A stretch of DNA of 64,000 nucleotides from Pratylenchus scribneri (taxonomy: Eukaryota; Nematoda; Chromadorea; Rhabditida; Pratylenchidae): positions 2,666,001-2,730,000 of the forward strand of contig JAQSEB010000082.1 of NCBI GenBank assembly GCA_030063045.1. The letters are read 5' to 3'. Under the pieces are notes generated by a model that was not told the origin of the DNA, did no database searches, and was given only the letters and a program-made list of their open reading frames with translations. Shown here one piece after another: positions 1-12,203 of the stretch (positions within the stretch are counted from its first letter, which is position 1; every line of letters starts with the position of its first letter). A program made the translations under genes and the position numbers.

Positions 1-1226
1 AAATGTTTTTTAAGCATCTTTCTTGATGTAAAAACAAATTTTGTATAAAAATGAATTTAAAAATATTGCCCAAAAATTTTTAATAGATTATTTCTAATTA
101 GATCAGTGATGCCAGATTTTTTTCAAAATAAAGTACATTGGCCTTGAAAATAAAGCTTTTGAATTTAAATAAATATATAGAATTTAAGCGAAAAAAATGA
201 ATTTATTAGATTCCCTTTTTTATCATAAATGGTTAAGAGAAGAGAGGATCAGAGATACAATTTTGAGAAAGCACTATTTAATTTTACGATTTATTATAGT
301 TCAGCAAAAATGACCCGTCATTATGCGAAATCCAAAAAAGGACTTTAAATTAGAGTCCGGTTTTTCAGATTTGCCGGGCCCGGGTACCCGGGTTTTTATT
401 CAAAATTTTTCCGGACCGGGCCCGTAAACCCGGGTTTTCCCGGGCCCGGACCCGGTTTTTCGGGAAAACCCGGGATTGTCCCAAATGACCCGGATTCCGG
501 GCCTGGGCCCGGGTAAAATCCGGGCAGGTCCGGACTCTACTTTACATTATACTCCAAATAAAGCAATAAAAGTACATTTTTTATTTTGAAAAGATTCGAC
601 CCCCGTTAAAGTACAAATCATTAAAAAAAATACATCCACAACGTTGATTTAATTAATTCTCTTGTTACTATTTTTCATTCAATCACATCAAATGTCAATT
701 TACCCAACAAATTGGCCAAAATAATATGAAATCTGCCACATTTTTGCATTATAATAAAAAGAAAATTAATATTCGTGGTAAAAATGGTAAGTAGATTTAT
801 ATTAATTAATTTAATTTTCTTACTACTATTTTTCATTCAATTAATTGAGAATATCACAAATATTAATTCCATTGTACAATTTGGCCAAAATATTAAGAAA
901 ATTGGCCACATCCATTTGTATTCTAGTATATTAATATAATTTGTTTGTACACATTTCGTGGCCTAGTCTTTTTGTTTTCCCTTCCCTCAAACGGCCATAA
1001 AATAAAAGCAGAGAAAATTTTGGTCCAATGATGTTTGCGACTTTCCACTTTTATTTTTGTGCCTTCCAGCCACAATTTCTGTCATAAACTACAATCCAAC
1101 CTCATTTCGTAGGCCACGAATTATTGATTTTTTTCTCTCTCGAATGTGGCCCATTTCTATCCTTAAACTTAAAACCCAATAATATTTGCAATTTGTAAAA
1201 TATTTTCATCAAAAAAAAAAAAAATA
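1..1226. other. Gene-free AT-rich leader with one GC-rich repeat
   Basis: I see no coding exon in this stretch. It is AT-rich apart from the CCCGGG-rich foldback at 351-539. Short runs around 960-1200 are less AT-rich and lie directly upstream of the nuclear receptor start at 1227, so they could hold its promoter. No defined element can be named. Confidence 0.5.
351..539. repeat. GC-rich CCCGGG foldback repeat with inverted ends
   Basis: A 189-bp island of alternating CCCGGG/GGGCCC/CCGG motifs sits in otherwise AT-rich DNA. It begins TAGAGTCCGG and ends CCGGACTCTA, an exact inverted pair, so it looks like a non-autonomous foldback element. The repeated CCCGGG blocks can also pair internally. 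No coding potential was seen. Confidence 0.7.
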
Positions 1227-3418
1227 ATGTCAAATCGGGCCCCACATTTTACGGCCTACAAAGATGTTCAATGTGTAATTTGTTCACAACCGGCTCATGG
1301 CCAACATTTTGGCGTCGTCACTTGTCGTCCGTGTGCTGCATTTTTCAAGTTTAATTTGTTTTGCTAATATCCATTCATTTTAAAATAATTTCCAAAGGCG
1401 ATGTGTAATCGAAAGAAGCACGTATAGATGTGTTACGGCAACGAATCAATGCAATATTAGATATGGTAATTAAATCATCAAAAAACATGGAATTTCCTTT
1501 AGGCAAATCACTCAAAGATTAATTTTACATTTCTATTCATACCGTATATGCCCTTTTAATTTTCCATGGGGAAATATTTTTCAAACCCTCAAAAATTCAG
1601 TAAATTTTGGGTATAACTCCTCTTTCTGGACATTTTGAACAAATTATAAAGAAATTTTGTAGAGCTTTTAGGGAAAGTAGCAATGGGTTTGGGTTCTCAA
1701 AATCGAGGGTGGGGAATTATTAGAGATGGGGAATTAAAAGAGAATTTACGCTAAATGAAATATGAAGCTAAGAACACATATATGACACCCATTATTCATT
1801 AAAATTAATTTAAATAGAATATAAAAATTCTTACAAATTAACTTTAAAAAATTCTCTTCTTTTATTAATTATAGAAAATATTTTTCCCTCCCAAGATTCG
1901 ACCACCAAACGATGCAAAGCTTGCCGGTTACGGCAATGCAATTTGGTTGGAATGGAATATCGCAAAAGGAAAAATTCGGCTGGATCATCGCCGGAAGAGG
2001 AAGAAGAATTTATGGAAATTGACAAAAAAGTGCCAATTTCACTTTTGTCATTCGCTTTGAAGAAATTGGTGGCCGGTTATAATCTTTTCTTGGAGCGACA
2101 GAAAATTTATTTCCAAAGGACATATCGAAATGTGGGCTACCAGAAAATTGGGGTATTTATTTTATAGTGCAAAATGTAATTAAAAAATTTATTAAAAAAA
2201 GATGTTTGTACCCGAAAGTTTGGATTATATTCGACATTTTGTGCAGTCGATTCGGCCAATGTTTTACAATTTATTCCTCGAATATTTGGAACCATTTTCG
2301 GCGATGGACAAAGAAAAAAAGGTTTAAGAATAAAAAAAGAAATGAAAATGAATAAATTTATTTAATTAATATAATAAAAATAAAAAAATGTCATTTCAAT
2401 TTCAGCGAGATATGATTAAATTTTAAATCTTTAAATTTCTACTTTCTTATTTTCATCAAGAACAGAAAATATTAGAAGTAGGGTTCGGATTTTTAGGCCT
2501 CAAAAATTGCAAAATAGGTTTAGGCTTTTTCTTAAAATTTGACAAAAATAGCTTCAAACAAAATAGTAGATAATTTTTAGCTTTTTATTACATTTTTATA
2601 ATGAAATTTCCCTCAAAAAAAGTGACATAAAATAGGACAAAAAATTTTTGTCAACAACTCGAAATAAATGTTTAAAAAATTATTTTTGTACATTTCTCAT
2701 CAAAACGTAAGCAAACAAAAAATGGGTCAAAACCTAAAAATCCAGTATAAATGCAAACATAAAAAATTTGTAATTATGAATAATATTTTTATGAAAATAT
2801 TAAGAAAATTCTCTAAACAATATTTTTAATGTAAATTTCGTTTAAATTAATCGATTCAATTTTTTTTTTCAGTTGACCATATTCAATGAATGTTTTGACC
2901 ATTTAAATTTGCTGAATGCTTGCTATTTGAGTTTAAAGCATTTTCCACAGAAAAATGACCAAAAATTTATGATTGCCTATTGCCATTTAATGGACATGGA
3001 AAGGAAGTGGGAAATCCTCCAAAAATGGACAAAATCCAACAATCAAGTGGAAATAAAGTTGGCGAAAATATCCAAAAAAAATTATAATTTCTTCAAATTT
3101 CAGTGAACAAAGAGAATTTATTGAGAAGAAATTTGGTTTAATTCAACAATTAAAAAAATTGGACCATAAAGTTGGAAAGGAGGAAATTTGCACATTAATG
3201 GCCATAATAATTTGCATAAAATGTAAATTAATTAAAATTAATTTCAAATAATTTTATTAATTATAGCCCCTTCTACCCAAGAATGGAATGAATTCAAAAC
3301 GACAATTTTGTCCGAATTATTCAATTCCCTTCATAAAAGAATGAATTCTAAGAAGGCGGCATCAAAGCATCTGGCCAAATTACTCACATTGCTTGGCCAA
3401 ATTGATGTAAAAAATTGA
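1227..3418 (+). CDS. Nuclear hormone receptor, full length (DNA-binding plus ligand-binding domain)
   Basis: Ligand-regulated zinc-finger transcription factor of the expanded nematode supplementary receptor class; acts in the nucleus. Seven exons can be joined in frame: 1227-1348, 1398-1465, 1896-2152, 2202-2321, 2873-3057, 3104-3222 and 3267-3418. The first finger reads CVICSQPAHGQHFGVVTCRPCAAFFKR. The second has the cysteine series CVTATNQC then CKACRLRQC. A basic and acidic hinge follows (RKRKNSAGS, EEEEEF). The ligand domain starts near SLDYIRHFVQ and includes YCHLMDMERKW, a GKEEICTLMAI helix, and ends LAKLLTLLGQID before a TGA. There is no obvious AF-2 helix after it, so the C-terminus is short. 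The intron at 3058-3103 is 46 nt. The P-box residues (RPCAAFFKR) suggest divergent DNA specificity. Family assignment is firm; the orthologue is not identified. Confidence 0.88.
2487..2745. repeat. Foldback element inside the receptor intron
   Basis: This lies in the 2322-2872 intron of the first nuclear receptor. It begins near GGATTTTTAGGCCT and ends near AAACCTAAAAATCC, so the ends are inverted over about 11 bp. No open frame is present. It is probably a MITE, but the arms are short and this is a weaker case than the long-arm families. Confidence 0.45.
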
Positions 3419-3535
3419 TTTATTTTTAATTTAAATAAAGCATTTAAGATAATATTTATTTGTCAAAAAAAATGAAAGTGGTGGAAAAGTATTGGCGTAA
3501 AAATATTCTAGTGGTCAATCATTTGTCCTAGTTAA

Positions 3536-3785
3536 CCAAACCCTATACTCTTCCAATTCCAAATAGATCTCATCAAAACGCGTCGATTGATATAATAATT
3601 TGTCATGATTAGTCTAAAAATAAGATTATTAAACCGTTTAAACTATCATATGGCTTTTCGTTTAAAATTGTTTAAAATTAATTTAAAATTGGTTAAAGCT
3701 AATCTACTAAATTCATTATTAAATGATGCGCTTCGGCGAGATCTTTCTATTGGATTTAAGGCTGGGGATCAATGTAAACCGTTTA
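3536..3785. repeat. Foldback MITE family R1, copy 1
   Basis: The left arm contains AAATAGATCTCATC then ACGCGTCGATTGATAT. The right arm carries the complementary series ATGATGCGCTTCGGCGAGAT and a TTTAAGGCTGGGG end. The centre holds repeated GTTTAAA blocks. The element lies between the first receptor and the ligand-domain-only gene. Related copies are at 5815, 10351, 30726, 34938 and 41390. Confidence 0.65.
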
Positions 3786-3890
3786 CCGCTATAATTACCA
3801 ATTTCAATGTTTTTTTGCCATTTTAAATATTTCACTTAAATTTTATAATACTAATTTATTTAAATTTACGTTAAAAATATTAATTTTTAG

Positions 3891-5672
3891 ATGTTTTTAA
3901 TTAAATACAAAAAAATGGACACTGCCCATTTGCAAATGCCAATTTCCGAACCTTCAATCAAAATGGAAATCGATATGGAAATTGGCTTAAACAACAATAA
4001 TAAAGTTTATTTTACCATTAGTTTTTTTTAATAATTTTGATTCAAATTTGAAGGAACAAATTGAATTGGAATATCTCAATGGCATCACAAATGCTTATAA
4101 ACGAATTTGGGCGAATATGTTCCACATTTCGGGGGAAATTTTGATTCATAGAATTGAACAATTCCAAACATTCGATGAATTTTTGCGCAGCAATTTGAAT
4201 CTTCTCACCTATCAGAATTTATTCCCAGTGAATATTCAATATAAATAAATTTAAAATAAATTTATTTCATTAGGAACAATTTCAAATGCATCATCCAAAC
4301 AAAGAAGAAACAATCCACGAAATTAGCCAAATGAAAAAAATCACATTTCATCCAAGAATTCAGAGGAAAAACATTTTTAGTCGTCTTTTAAATGTTGGCA
4401 TTTTCAAGGCAATTATGCATTATCGGCTACATCAAATACCAATTGAGGATCAGGCAATCTTTTGGGCATTTTTGAAATCAGAAAATTTGGACAATTTAAT
4501 TGATTTTATGGCCACAAATTAATTTTTCTTTAATTTACGCAAAATTTTCAAAATAAAAATAATATTTATAAATTTAATAAGTCAGATCATTCTCAATATT
4601 CACAATGGGCCAGCCATAAATGCCCTAGTTAATACGCATTTTGCCACCCAAATGGGGTCCATTGCTTGGTCTGATGCTGATGGCCTTTGTGGGATAACAA
4701 AATTGTGTGCCAAAAGAGAATTGCGAGAGGATGGCCGGTAAAATATTTGAGTTAAATTTTTTTAATTTAATTATTTCAGATTTATGCTTTTGGCAGAAAA
4801 AGCATGGGTTCGCCCAGTCAAACATTTCTCCGGAATTTCCTTACTCAGCCAAGAGGAATTCTCACTTTTATTGGCAATTCTTTGCACACATACAGCAGGT
4901 GGGTATATGTATTCATTAATAAAATATTAATGTGATGATTTTAAAATACATAAATTAAATCAAATACACATATTCATTAAAATTTTCGAGATTGGCAATG
5001 CTTTTATTAATGGTTAAAGCGATAATTATATAAAAAATGTAGTTTTTGTTTTAAATTTTTATCATTTTGATATCTAGAAAATTACAAATAATAATTTTTG
5101 GAAATTATATTAATTTAGATATAAAAGACTGAATTTATATATAATATTTAGTGTCAAAAAAAATAATTTATTTTTGACACGATACTTAAAACTTTGCCAA
5201 ATCGAATTTATTTAAGATTCCTAACCTACCTAGCTTTAACTCTAAATTTAAATCTAATCCCTACATTCATAGTCATTTTTAGGGCCTAGTTATATGGCCC
5301 AAATTATTTTTCGACACAAAAGATTATATGTAAATTCAGTTATTTTATATGTTAAATTAACATTATTTCATAATTTTTTACCATTAAAAATAATTCCATT
5401 CAAATTCAGCAATTTCGAATATTTCCAATTCTACAAAGGAATTGCTCTACCTCGATCAGGGTCGCTATTCTGCATTTCTTTTGCAATATCTTCAACAAAA
5501 ATTTGGACATGAACCGGGTGCAAAAAGATATGCAGAATGTTTGCAAATGCTCGATGCCATTTTCTTTTCGGCGCATAATTTTGATTTGTTGAGAACCTAT
5601 TTGGAAGCTTTCCATTTTTCTCATGGTTTTACCTCTGAAATTGTCCCCAGATGTCTCCATCCATTGGTGTGA
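3891..5672 (+). CDS. Nuclear-receptor ligand-binding domain without a DNA-binding domain, possibly broken
   Basis: Exons encode a nuclear-receptor ligand domain only; no zinc finger is seen between 3419 and 3891. Coding pieces are about 3891-3998 (MEIDMEIG region), 4049-4217, 4274-4522, 4587-4740, 4780-4899 and 5409-5672. The last three give INALVNTHFATQMGS, then WVRPVKHFSGISLLSQEEF, then the helix 10-11 region GAKRYAECLQM, ending LHPLV before TGA. The late exons resemble the receptor at 9197-12203 (GARKYAECLLF). The exon at 4274 runs into an in-frame TAA at 4520-4522. The only way to join it to 4587 that I can see needs a weak GC donor after ATG at about 4507, so this is either a decaying gene or a misread junction. 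It could also be a second ligand domain of the upstream gene, but that gene has its own stop at 3418. Confidence 0.6.
4900..5408. other. AT-rich intron with degenerate repeat
   Basis: This intron separates the last two ligand-domain exons. From about 5130 to 5300 it carries AATAATTTATTTTTGA followed by a CTA/CCTA-rich stretch. A similar order of motifs is seen at 26640-26830 in the transporter copy B intron, so it is probably a dispersed repeat. No coding content. Confidence 0.35.
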
Positions 5673-5814
5673 TTTTATTGTTGTATAAATAATATTTATT
5701 TTATTTTTTAATAAGAATATTTTTAGACTGGGAAATATTTACTTTGTAGAAAAATTTATTGAGATTGCAAAAAAAGTTTGAAAATAGAAAAGTTTATAAG
5801 GTTTAGTGGTTTGA

Positions 5815-6058
5815 CTTTTGACCAAGACTATCAAACCATATATCCAATCGATAGGTCTGGTCAAGACGCATCGAATGTTAAATATTCTGTTATAGTTTAA
5901 CCAATTCTTACTTACTTAGTTTTGGACCGAAAACAAAAAGGCGGTTTAAACGGTTTAACATCTATATTTTTTTTCCAAAACACGATAAATTATATATCAT
6001 TTGATGCGTATTGATGCGATGTAAAGGATTAGGCATATGGTGTGGGTGTCTATGAAAA
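5815..6058. repeat. Foldback MITE family R1, copy 2
   Basis: This contains GTCAAGACGCATCGAATG on the left and the inverted TTTGATGCGTATTGATGCG on the right, with GTTTAAACGGTTTAAC in the centre. The layout is the same as the copies at 10351 and 34938, but more diverged. It sits in the spacer between the receptor fragment and the Clc-like gene. Confidence 0.6.
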
Positions 6059-6370
6059 ATCACTTCTGCATTTTCAATACTTATTTATGCAAATTAAATA
6101 TTATTTTCTCAAATTTCATTAATTTTTTTTTATAAAATCCTTTTAACAATGCGGCATTATCGAAAAAAAAAACATTTCCCAATTCACAAATAAATTTTAA
6201 TCAATTCTAAAAAAGAAAGAGTATCCGGGTTTATGTTCCACTCCCCCAAAATATGAAAATTATAATATCATCTCATTTTTTTTATCATCACTCACCAATA
6301 TCATTCCCGTAAAAATTGCAAATTCCGGTTTCCAGTAATTTTTAATGAAATTTATTTAACGAACAAAAAA

Positions 6371-7415
6371 ATGTTCTTGGTCGATAAATTGTCTAAAAAA
6401 TTCACAATTGCAACTGCCAAAGGCTCATTTGGTGTTCTGAGTTTGTTGGCCTCTTTGTTGGTTTGTGCATCTCTTCTTACTCCTGGTTTGTTGAAATTTT
6501 CAAAATTTAAATGAAAAATGGGTTAATTGTTAATTCACAATGTCCTTTTGCCTAATATTTCTAAAAATTTGAGCATGGCGGCATGCAGAAGCCGATGTCC
6601 GCCTTTACACCTCATCGGGCACAATTCTTTCGGCCCTCAAATTAAACACTGGTCTATTTGGATTTGCTTGCAATTATGCCATTGAACAATCGGCCAATAA
6701 TAAATATCCGATTGAGGGCACCGATATTTGTAGGGGATGGGCTGAGGTAAAAAATTAACAATTTTTTATCATTGAATTAAAAAAGCCTAATTTTTAGGAC
6801 GAAATTAATATTAATACTCACATTCAATGAATATTGAAGACATTTATTTTTAATATATTTTTCATTATTTTTTATTACCATACCAAAGGTCCAATCTCCC
6901 TATGAGAAAATTGCCTCCGGATTGTTGTCAATTGGATTGGCTTCTTCCATTGTTGCATTTTTTTGGAATTTATTGGCAAAAAGGTCGAATTTGATCAAAT
7001 TGTTGCCGGCATTGGCCATTATGCCGACATTATTCTTGTGTGCTGCTCTGATTCTCTTTTTCATTAATTCTTGCCGCGACACACGAATCACTCAAATTAC
7101 AATGGGTATAAAAATGGAAGGGTTTTTAATTCAATAAATATAATAAAAAGAAATTATTTTCCAAAAATAATTCTTTCCAAATTTTAAAAATATAATTATT
7201 ATAAATATTTAAAAAAATTTTTTAAAGAGCAAGCATCTCTGAACAACACTGGTTGTTCTATTGGTTATAGCTACACCTTGGCTTTGTTGGCATTTTTGCT
7301 CTCTTTGGCTTCCGTTTTGGTTGGGGCCGTCATTTCTACCAAAATTAAATCCAAACAACAAAGGAAACATTCTACCAAGAAATCCAATGCACTTATCAAG
7401 AAGACTGGAAAATGA
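6371..7415 (+). CDS. Clc-like / claudin-superfamily four-pass membrane protein
   Basis: Four exons: 6371-6485, 6574-6746, 6889-7105 and 7228-7415. The product is about 230 residues. A first hydrophobic segment (GVLSLLASLLVCASLL) is followed by TPAWRHAEADV, an extracellular loop with two cysteines (FACNYAI and GTDICRGWAE), two central membrane segments (LLSIGLASSIVAFFW and MPTLFLCAALILFF), a small loop with a cysteine, and a fourth segment (YTLALLAFLLSLASVL). The lysine-rich cytoplasmic tail ends KKTGK. This topology and the TPAW motif fit the nematode Clc-like members of the PMP22/claudin superfamily, which act at cell junctions or as channel subunits. The exon 2 start could instead be at 6590. 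Role within the family is inferred. Confidence 0.78.
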
Positions 7416-7819
7416 TGATATTAAAAAATGATAAAAATAATTGACGAGAATGTAATTTTTGAATAAATATGTAAAATATTTTTCATCATCTTAAATTTTT
7501 GAGAATAAATTGTAAATACATACATTTTTTATGCTTAATTTAAAAATTCAGTAAAGTCCAAAGATTACATTTTGTGTAATTTTTATGATTAAATTCGTAC
7601 CTGAATTTTGTAAATCCACAATTAAAAATTTATTTTAATATTTAATTGCAATTTATGAACTGGCAAAAATATTACGTCAGAGATAATCCACCCAAAATCT
7701 ACCGCAAATTGGCCATAAATTCTAAATTTCTAACCAAAATAAGTCCAATTAATGGGTCCAAAATTGAGCAATAAATTCGGCCCAATTCCCTACCATTCAT
7801 CATTTTCTCATAGTCAAAA

Positions 7820-8570
7820 ATGTATTCCAAATTTTTTGCCCTTTTTCTCATCATAACATTTTCTGTTAATTTTCTTTTGTCAAAACCACTTGAAAAACGA
7901 CAAATTCCATTTGAGGTGAAAACGTAAAATATAATTAATTTCCAATTTTTAGTTTTTCACTGGATCGCCTCCCACAATTCCGCCGGAATGCCAACCAAAT
8001 GCGGAAAGCGGCAATACACCACCAACCGGCTGCCCATTTCCGCCTCATTTTATTAAACAAATTCATCATGGTCAGTGTCGATTTTGGCTTTTGGGTATCA
8101 GATTATAGGGAAAATATTTGTTGGCAAAAATAAAGTGACGAAAAAAGAAAAATACATAGGAAAACTTCATTCCCAGATTTATGGTCAAATCCATTTTAAA
8201 TAATTTTTTACTAGGATTTGGTGGTGGCGGATTCGGCGGTGGTGGATTCGGTGGTGGCGGATTCAATGGTCCTAGCTTTGGTGGAGCCCATGGCCCTGGC
8301 AGCCCATTTGGTGGCTTTGGAGGCGGCCCTAACCCTGGCGGCCCATTTGGAGGCTTTGGAAATGGCCCAGCAGGTCCCGGAGGCCCATTTGGCAGTCAAT
8401 TCGGTGGTCCTTTTGGTGGATTTGTGCCAACTGGATCACCTCCCACTGGATTTCCATTCGGCTTTGGTGCTGGTCGTTTTGGTGGAAATTTTGGCGGATT
8501 TGGCAACACCGAATCGACGCCTTCCACTTCTTCATCCTCATCGAGTTCAACTACATCAGTTTCAGTCTGA
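7820..8570 (+). CDS. Secreted glycine/proline/phenylalanine-rich protein
   Basis: Three exons: 7820-7915, 7953-8070 and 8215-8570, all in frame. The N-terminus MYSKFFALFLIITFSVNFLLS is a clear signal peptide. It is followed by KPLEKRQ, which contains a KR pair that could be a processing site. Exon 2 is proline-rich with two cysteines (PPECQPN and PPTGCPF). Exon 3 is low-complexity: GFGGGGFGGGG units, then PFGGFGGGP-type repeats, ending in a serine/threonine tail before TGA. Such glycine-rich secreted proteins are common in the nematode cuticle, in glands or as small antimicrobial-like peptides. The sequence does not say which. The frames in the repeat are open on both strands only because of composition. 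Confidence 0.75.
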
Positions 8571-9196
8571 AGAATCCAATAAATTTATGCATTAAAAATG
8601 ATTTAAAATAAATCAACTATAATATGGCAAACATTCATTTACTTAATATTAAACATATTTTTTATTATTTATTTTGATTTGATTAAAATATAAATAATTC
8701 ATCATCATCATAATCATAATGCATAATAAAAATTATTAATTCTTTTCTTATATTAATTAATTATTTTAAATCGAATGCCAATTAATGGGATTAGCTAAAA
8801 AGGGTGGCAATGGCAAAAGGCATTCTTTGTTACATTATGATGACAGATTTTTTCCAAATTTTTTCTGCCAAATTTATGGAATACTCTTAGAGTTTAATGA
8901 TTAATTAGATTAATTAATATTTGTTATTATTACCTATTTTTTTGTTCAATTAAATATTCCCCATTTATTTAGCCGAATTAAATTGTTAAGATGGACATTT
9001 ATTTACTTTATATTTTTTATTTAATAATTAGTGCATAATATTAATTAAATAATCAAAAAAAAAAAACATTTCTTTCCCATATCAAAAAAAAAATGAAAAT
9101 GAACAAAAACAAATTATTTTATACATGTTAAAGCATTTAATATTAAATGAATGGGAAAAATGATTCAATAAATATTTAAATTTCAATTGTTTTATA
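8571..9196. other. Intergenic AT-rich DNA
   Basis: This spacer lies between two convergent genes: the glycine-rich gene ends at 8570 and the minus-strand receptor ends at 9197. It is AT-rich with AATAAA-like motifs on both strands, suitable for 3' end formation. Nothing else is visible. Confidence 0.5.
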
Positions 9197-12100
9197 TTAA
9201 ATTAAATCCATCATTTTTGGTATTTTATTTTCGCCAAATTGTTGGTTTTCTTCTGCCCACCAAAGGCATTCCAGCACAAAAGGTGGATGCGCGCAATAAT
9301 TTGCCAAGCCTTTATTGCCAAATGCCTCCCTCTCAATTAATTCATAGAATTTATTTTGGCGTCGATTGCAGTCGAAAATTTTGGTGGCAAAAAGCAGACA
9401 TTCCGCATATTTTCTAGCCCCATTTCCTTCGCCATTTTTCATTTGCAAATGACGCAGCAAATATTTTCCATAGCGTTCAGCCTCAGTTTTCAGCCGCATT
9501 TTGGTTTCCAATGAACATTGTTCGGGTACTAAATTTGCGGGAATTTATTGATCTCCATTTTTTAATTTTTCTAATTTTTAAATTTTTTTATAATAATTGT
9601 TTAATTTATAATTTAATCTGTTTTTGGTTTTATATATTTTTTAATAAAGAACATTAAATTGTTAAATTTAATGTTAAAAGAAAATTTAATTAATTTCTAT
9701 CGAAGTATATAATTTTTTTTAATTAAAAAATATTTTCCAAAATACCGTACCAATATTGCAAAAAATGACGGCACGCAAAAGGACGAATTCCTCAATGGAC
9801 AAATTGATTGCCTTAAATTCATCCATCACATCACAAAATGCGCGGCGTCTCAAATTCAAATATCTAAAAAATATTAAATCTATTTGAATATTTAATTCAT
9901 TTTTTTACCTAGCTAATTTCTCTCCTTGCAAATTTCTCTCCAATGTTCGTCGGCACAAATTGAATGGTTTAATTTGATTTGGGTAAATGATGGTTTCGGA
10001 ATTTTGTTGGAATGAATAAAATCCATTGGAAAAGGTCACCAATTTGTGGATATTTTGTTGGAATAAATGAATCTAAAAATTGGAAAATATTTTTAATTAA
10101 TTAATCGATTTTCTCACTTTATCCTGAATGCCAATTTCCTCGAACATTGGCAACATTCGCATCAGCTCAATTTGAAGGAGCAAATCCAAATTGAGGTAAT
10201 TGCCAATGAATGGAATTCCATTTGCTTCCATCATTGAATTTTCATCACTTTTGAGGGGTGAACCATTCTGGAATTGGGTAATTTATTTAAATATTTAATT
10301 AATCATTAATTTGGTTAAAATATTTTTATACATCATTTTTATCCAAATATGTAGTTTTTGACTTCTAATAAATCAGAAACCGGTTTTAGGCCCTTCAAAC
10401 CTTATACCATTTTGTAAATCTCATCGAGACGCATCAATTGGTATATAAATTCTTATAGTAAAAATCAAAAGTGAACGAGTTAAATCGATTAAACCATATT
10501 TCCAGTTTTGGTTTTAAACTATTTAATTTTGGGCCGAAACCTGGCATTTTATATACCATTCGATGCGCCTCGATGAGATTTACAATATAAATTGGTATAA
10601 GGTTTGTAGGGTCTAAAACCGGTTTTTGATTTATTAGAAGTCAAAAACTACTTTTGAGGTAAAAAAATAAAAAAATTAGGTAAAAAAAGTGCCTACATTT
10701 AATTAAGAAATAATTTTGTACTTACAATTGTGAATAATTCAACAAAATTGAGAACATTCATTTGAGTGGCCAACAATTCGGCCAATCCTTTGCCGCATAA
10801 ATATTCAAGCAATAAATTGTTTGGGGAATTTCGCATTTTTTGTGCCTGCTTTTCGGCAAATAATAAATGGTCCAAACATTTGTTGAATTCAATTAGTTCA
10901 AAAATTGTGGAGAATGACTGTAAAAAATGCAAAATTAATTTTACACATTTTTAAATTCCAACCTTTTCCATTTCAATGGCCAAATTTGAGGTAATGGCTA
11001 ATTTTGGGGTTGATGATTCTTGCTGTTGGCTATTTTGTTGGTTTTGAGTTGATTGGCTTCGTTCCATTTCCCCCTTTTGCTTTAATTCCATTCTTTTTTC
11101 CTCCAATCGCTTTTTCAATTCTGGCACATTAAAATCCGGTGGAAATTGAATCAGTGAAATGTCCAATTGTGCCAAAACGCAGGCATCGAAACGGCAAGAA
11201 CGACAATTTTTGCCTAAAAATGATTGAATATTATTTAAATATTTGTATAAATCCACCTTTTTTTGTGTCACAATTTCCCTCAAATTTACAATGAAAATCC
11301 TTGAATTTTAGAACAGAACGACGGAAAAACATGCGACAAGCTGGAAATATAAAAAAATTATTATTAATATTTGTTTTGTCTTAATCAAATGAAAATATTT
11401 ATAAATTTCGCCAATACATTAAATGGGGAGTTTAATCCATGAATTGGCCAAGATTTATGGCCAAAAATATTAATTATTTAATAGGTAATATTTTAGACTA
11501 TATAAAAAACGTTTTTGGATTATAATGTAATATTGTACCCAATTATTCCATTATTCAATGTATACCTAATTAAATGAATGAATTCATCTAGGCTAACCTT
11601 TAACCTATTTATATGTATTTATAGCTAGAAATGTCGAAAGAAATTTTTAGACCATTTACAATGTTTTTTAGATTATATTTTTCAATGATATATTTTTTAT
11701 TCCATATTCTATTTTCTATTACCGTATAAATGAATTAAATAAAAAATTGCCTTACCATGGCAACAATGAGCGCCAAAATTGAGGCATTGGGCCGGTTGGC
11801 TGCATATCAGGCAAACTTCCGGTTTTTCCCATCTTTTTTTCTCATTGTTCGACCGTGGTCTATTTGTTGTGGAGGAGGAAATTGTTGAGCAATTTGAGGA
11901 GGAAATTTTTCGCTTTTTCAAAGATGATTTTGGCCTTGGCGATGAATTTACCTCGTTCAATGCAGCCTCCGAAATTGAAGACGGTGATTCGACGGAAATC
12001 AATTCATTTTTTGTTGTTTTTTCGCCGAGAATATTTATTGGATTTTGGGCAGAAATAGACGATTCAGAATTGGGGGAATGTGCACCGTTGTTGGTGGAAT

Positions 12101-12203
12101 TTCTGCCAGCCGGTGATGAAGCCGACAAAATGCTAGCAGACGATGAATTGGTGAAGTCGAATTTGGAATTGATGGGAATAATGATTGGATTGGAGAACAA
12201 CAT
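9197..12203 (-). CDS. Nuclear hormone receptor, full length
   Basis: Exons on the minus strand include 12203-11756, 11340-11257, 11213-10963, 10917-10726, about 10269-10120, about 10073-9910, about 9864-9750 and 9530-9197. A long Ser/Asn-rich N-terminal region (about 125 residues) precedes the fingers. Finger 1 is CLICSQPAQCLNFGAHCCHACRMFFRR. Finger 2 contains CKFEGNCDTKKGKNCRSCRFDAC; its codons are split by two introns whose phases fit exactly. A charged Gln-rich hinge follows. The ligand domain includes LNLDLLLQIELMRMLP, an INLSIEEFVLLRAVIF helix, and GARKYAECLLF near the C-terminus, ending before TAA. It resembles the ligand-domain-only gene at 3891-5672, which suggests a local duplication with inversion. 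The intron at 10270-10725 carries an R1 foldback element. Confidence 0.88.
10351..10651. repeat. Foldback MITE family R1, copy 3 (best preserved)
   Basis: About 300 bp, almost entirely palindromic. The left end is GTAGTTTTTGACTTCTAATA followed by AATCAGAAACCGGTTTTAGG. The right end reads the complement (TTATTAGAAGTCAAAAACTAC). Arms extend over about 100 bp through the ATCTCATCGAGACGCATCAA motif. It lies in a receptor intron. This copy defines the family. Confidence 0.85.

Noticed and set aside
4625..4825. 66-codon minus-strand frame
   Set aside because: It lies opposite ligand-domain exons of the receptor fragment, which have coherent splice sites and motif order.
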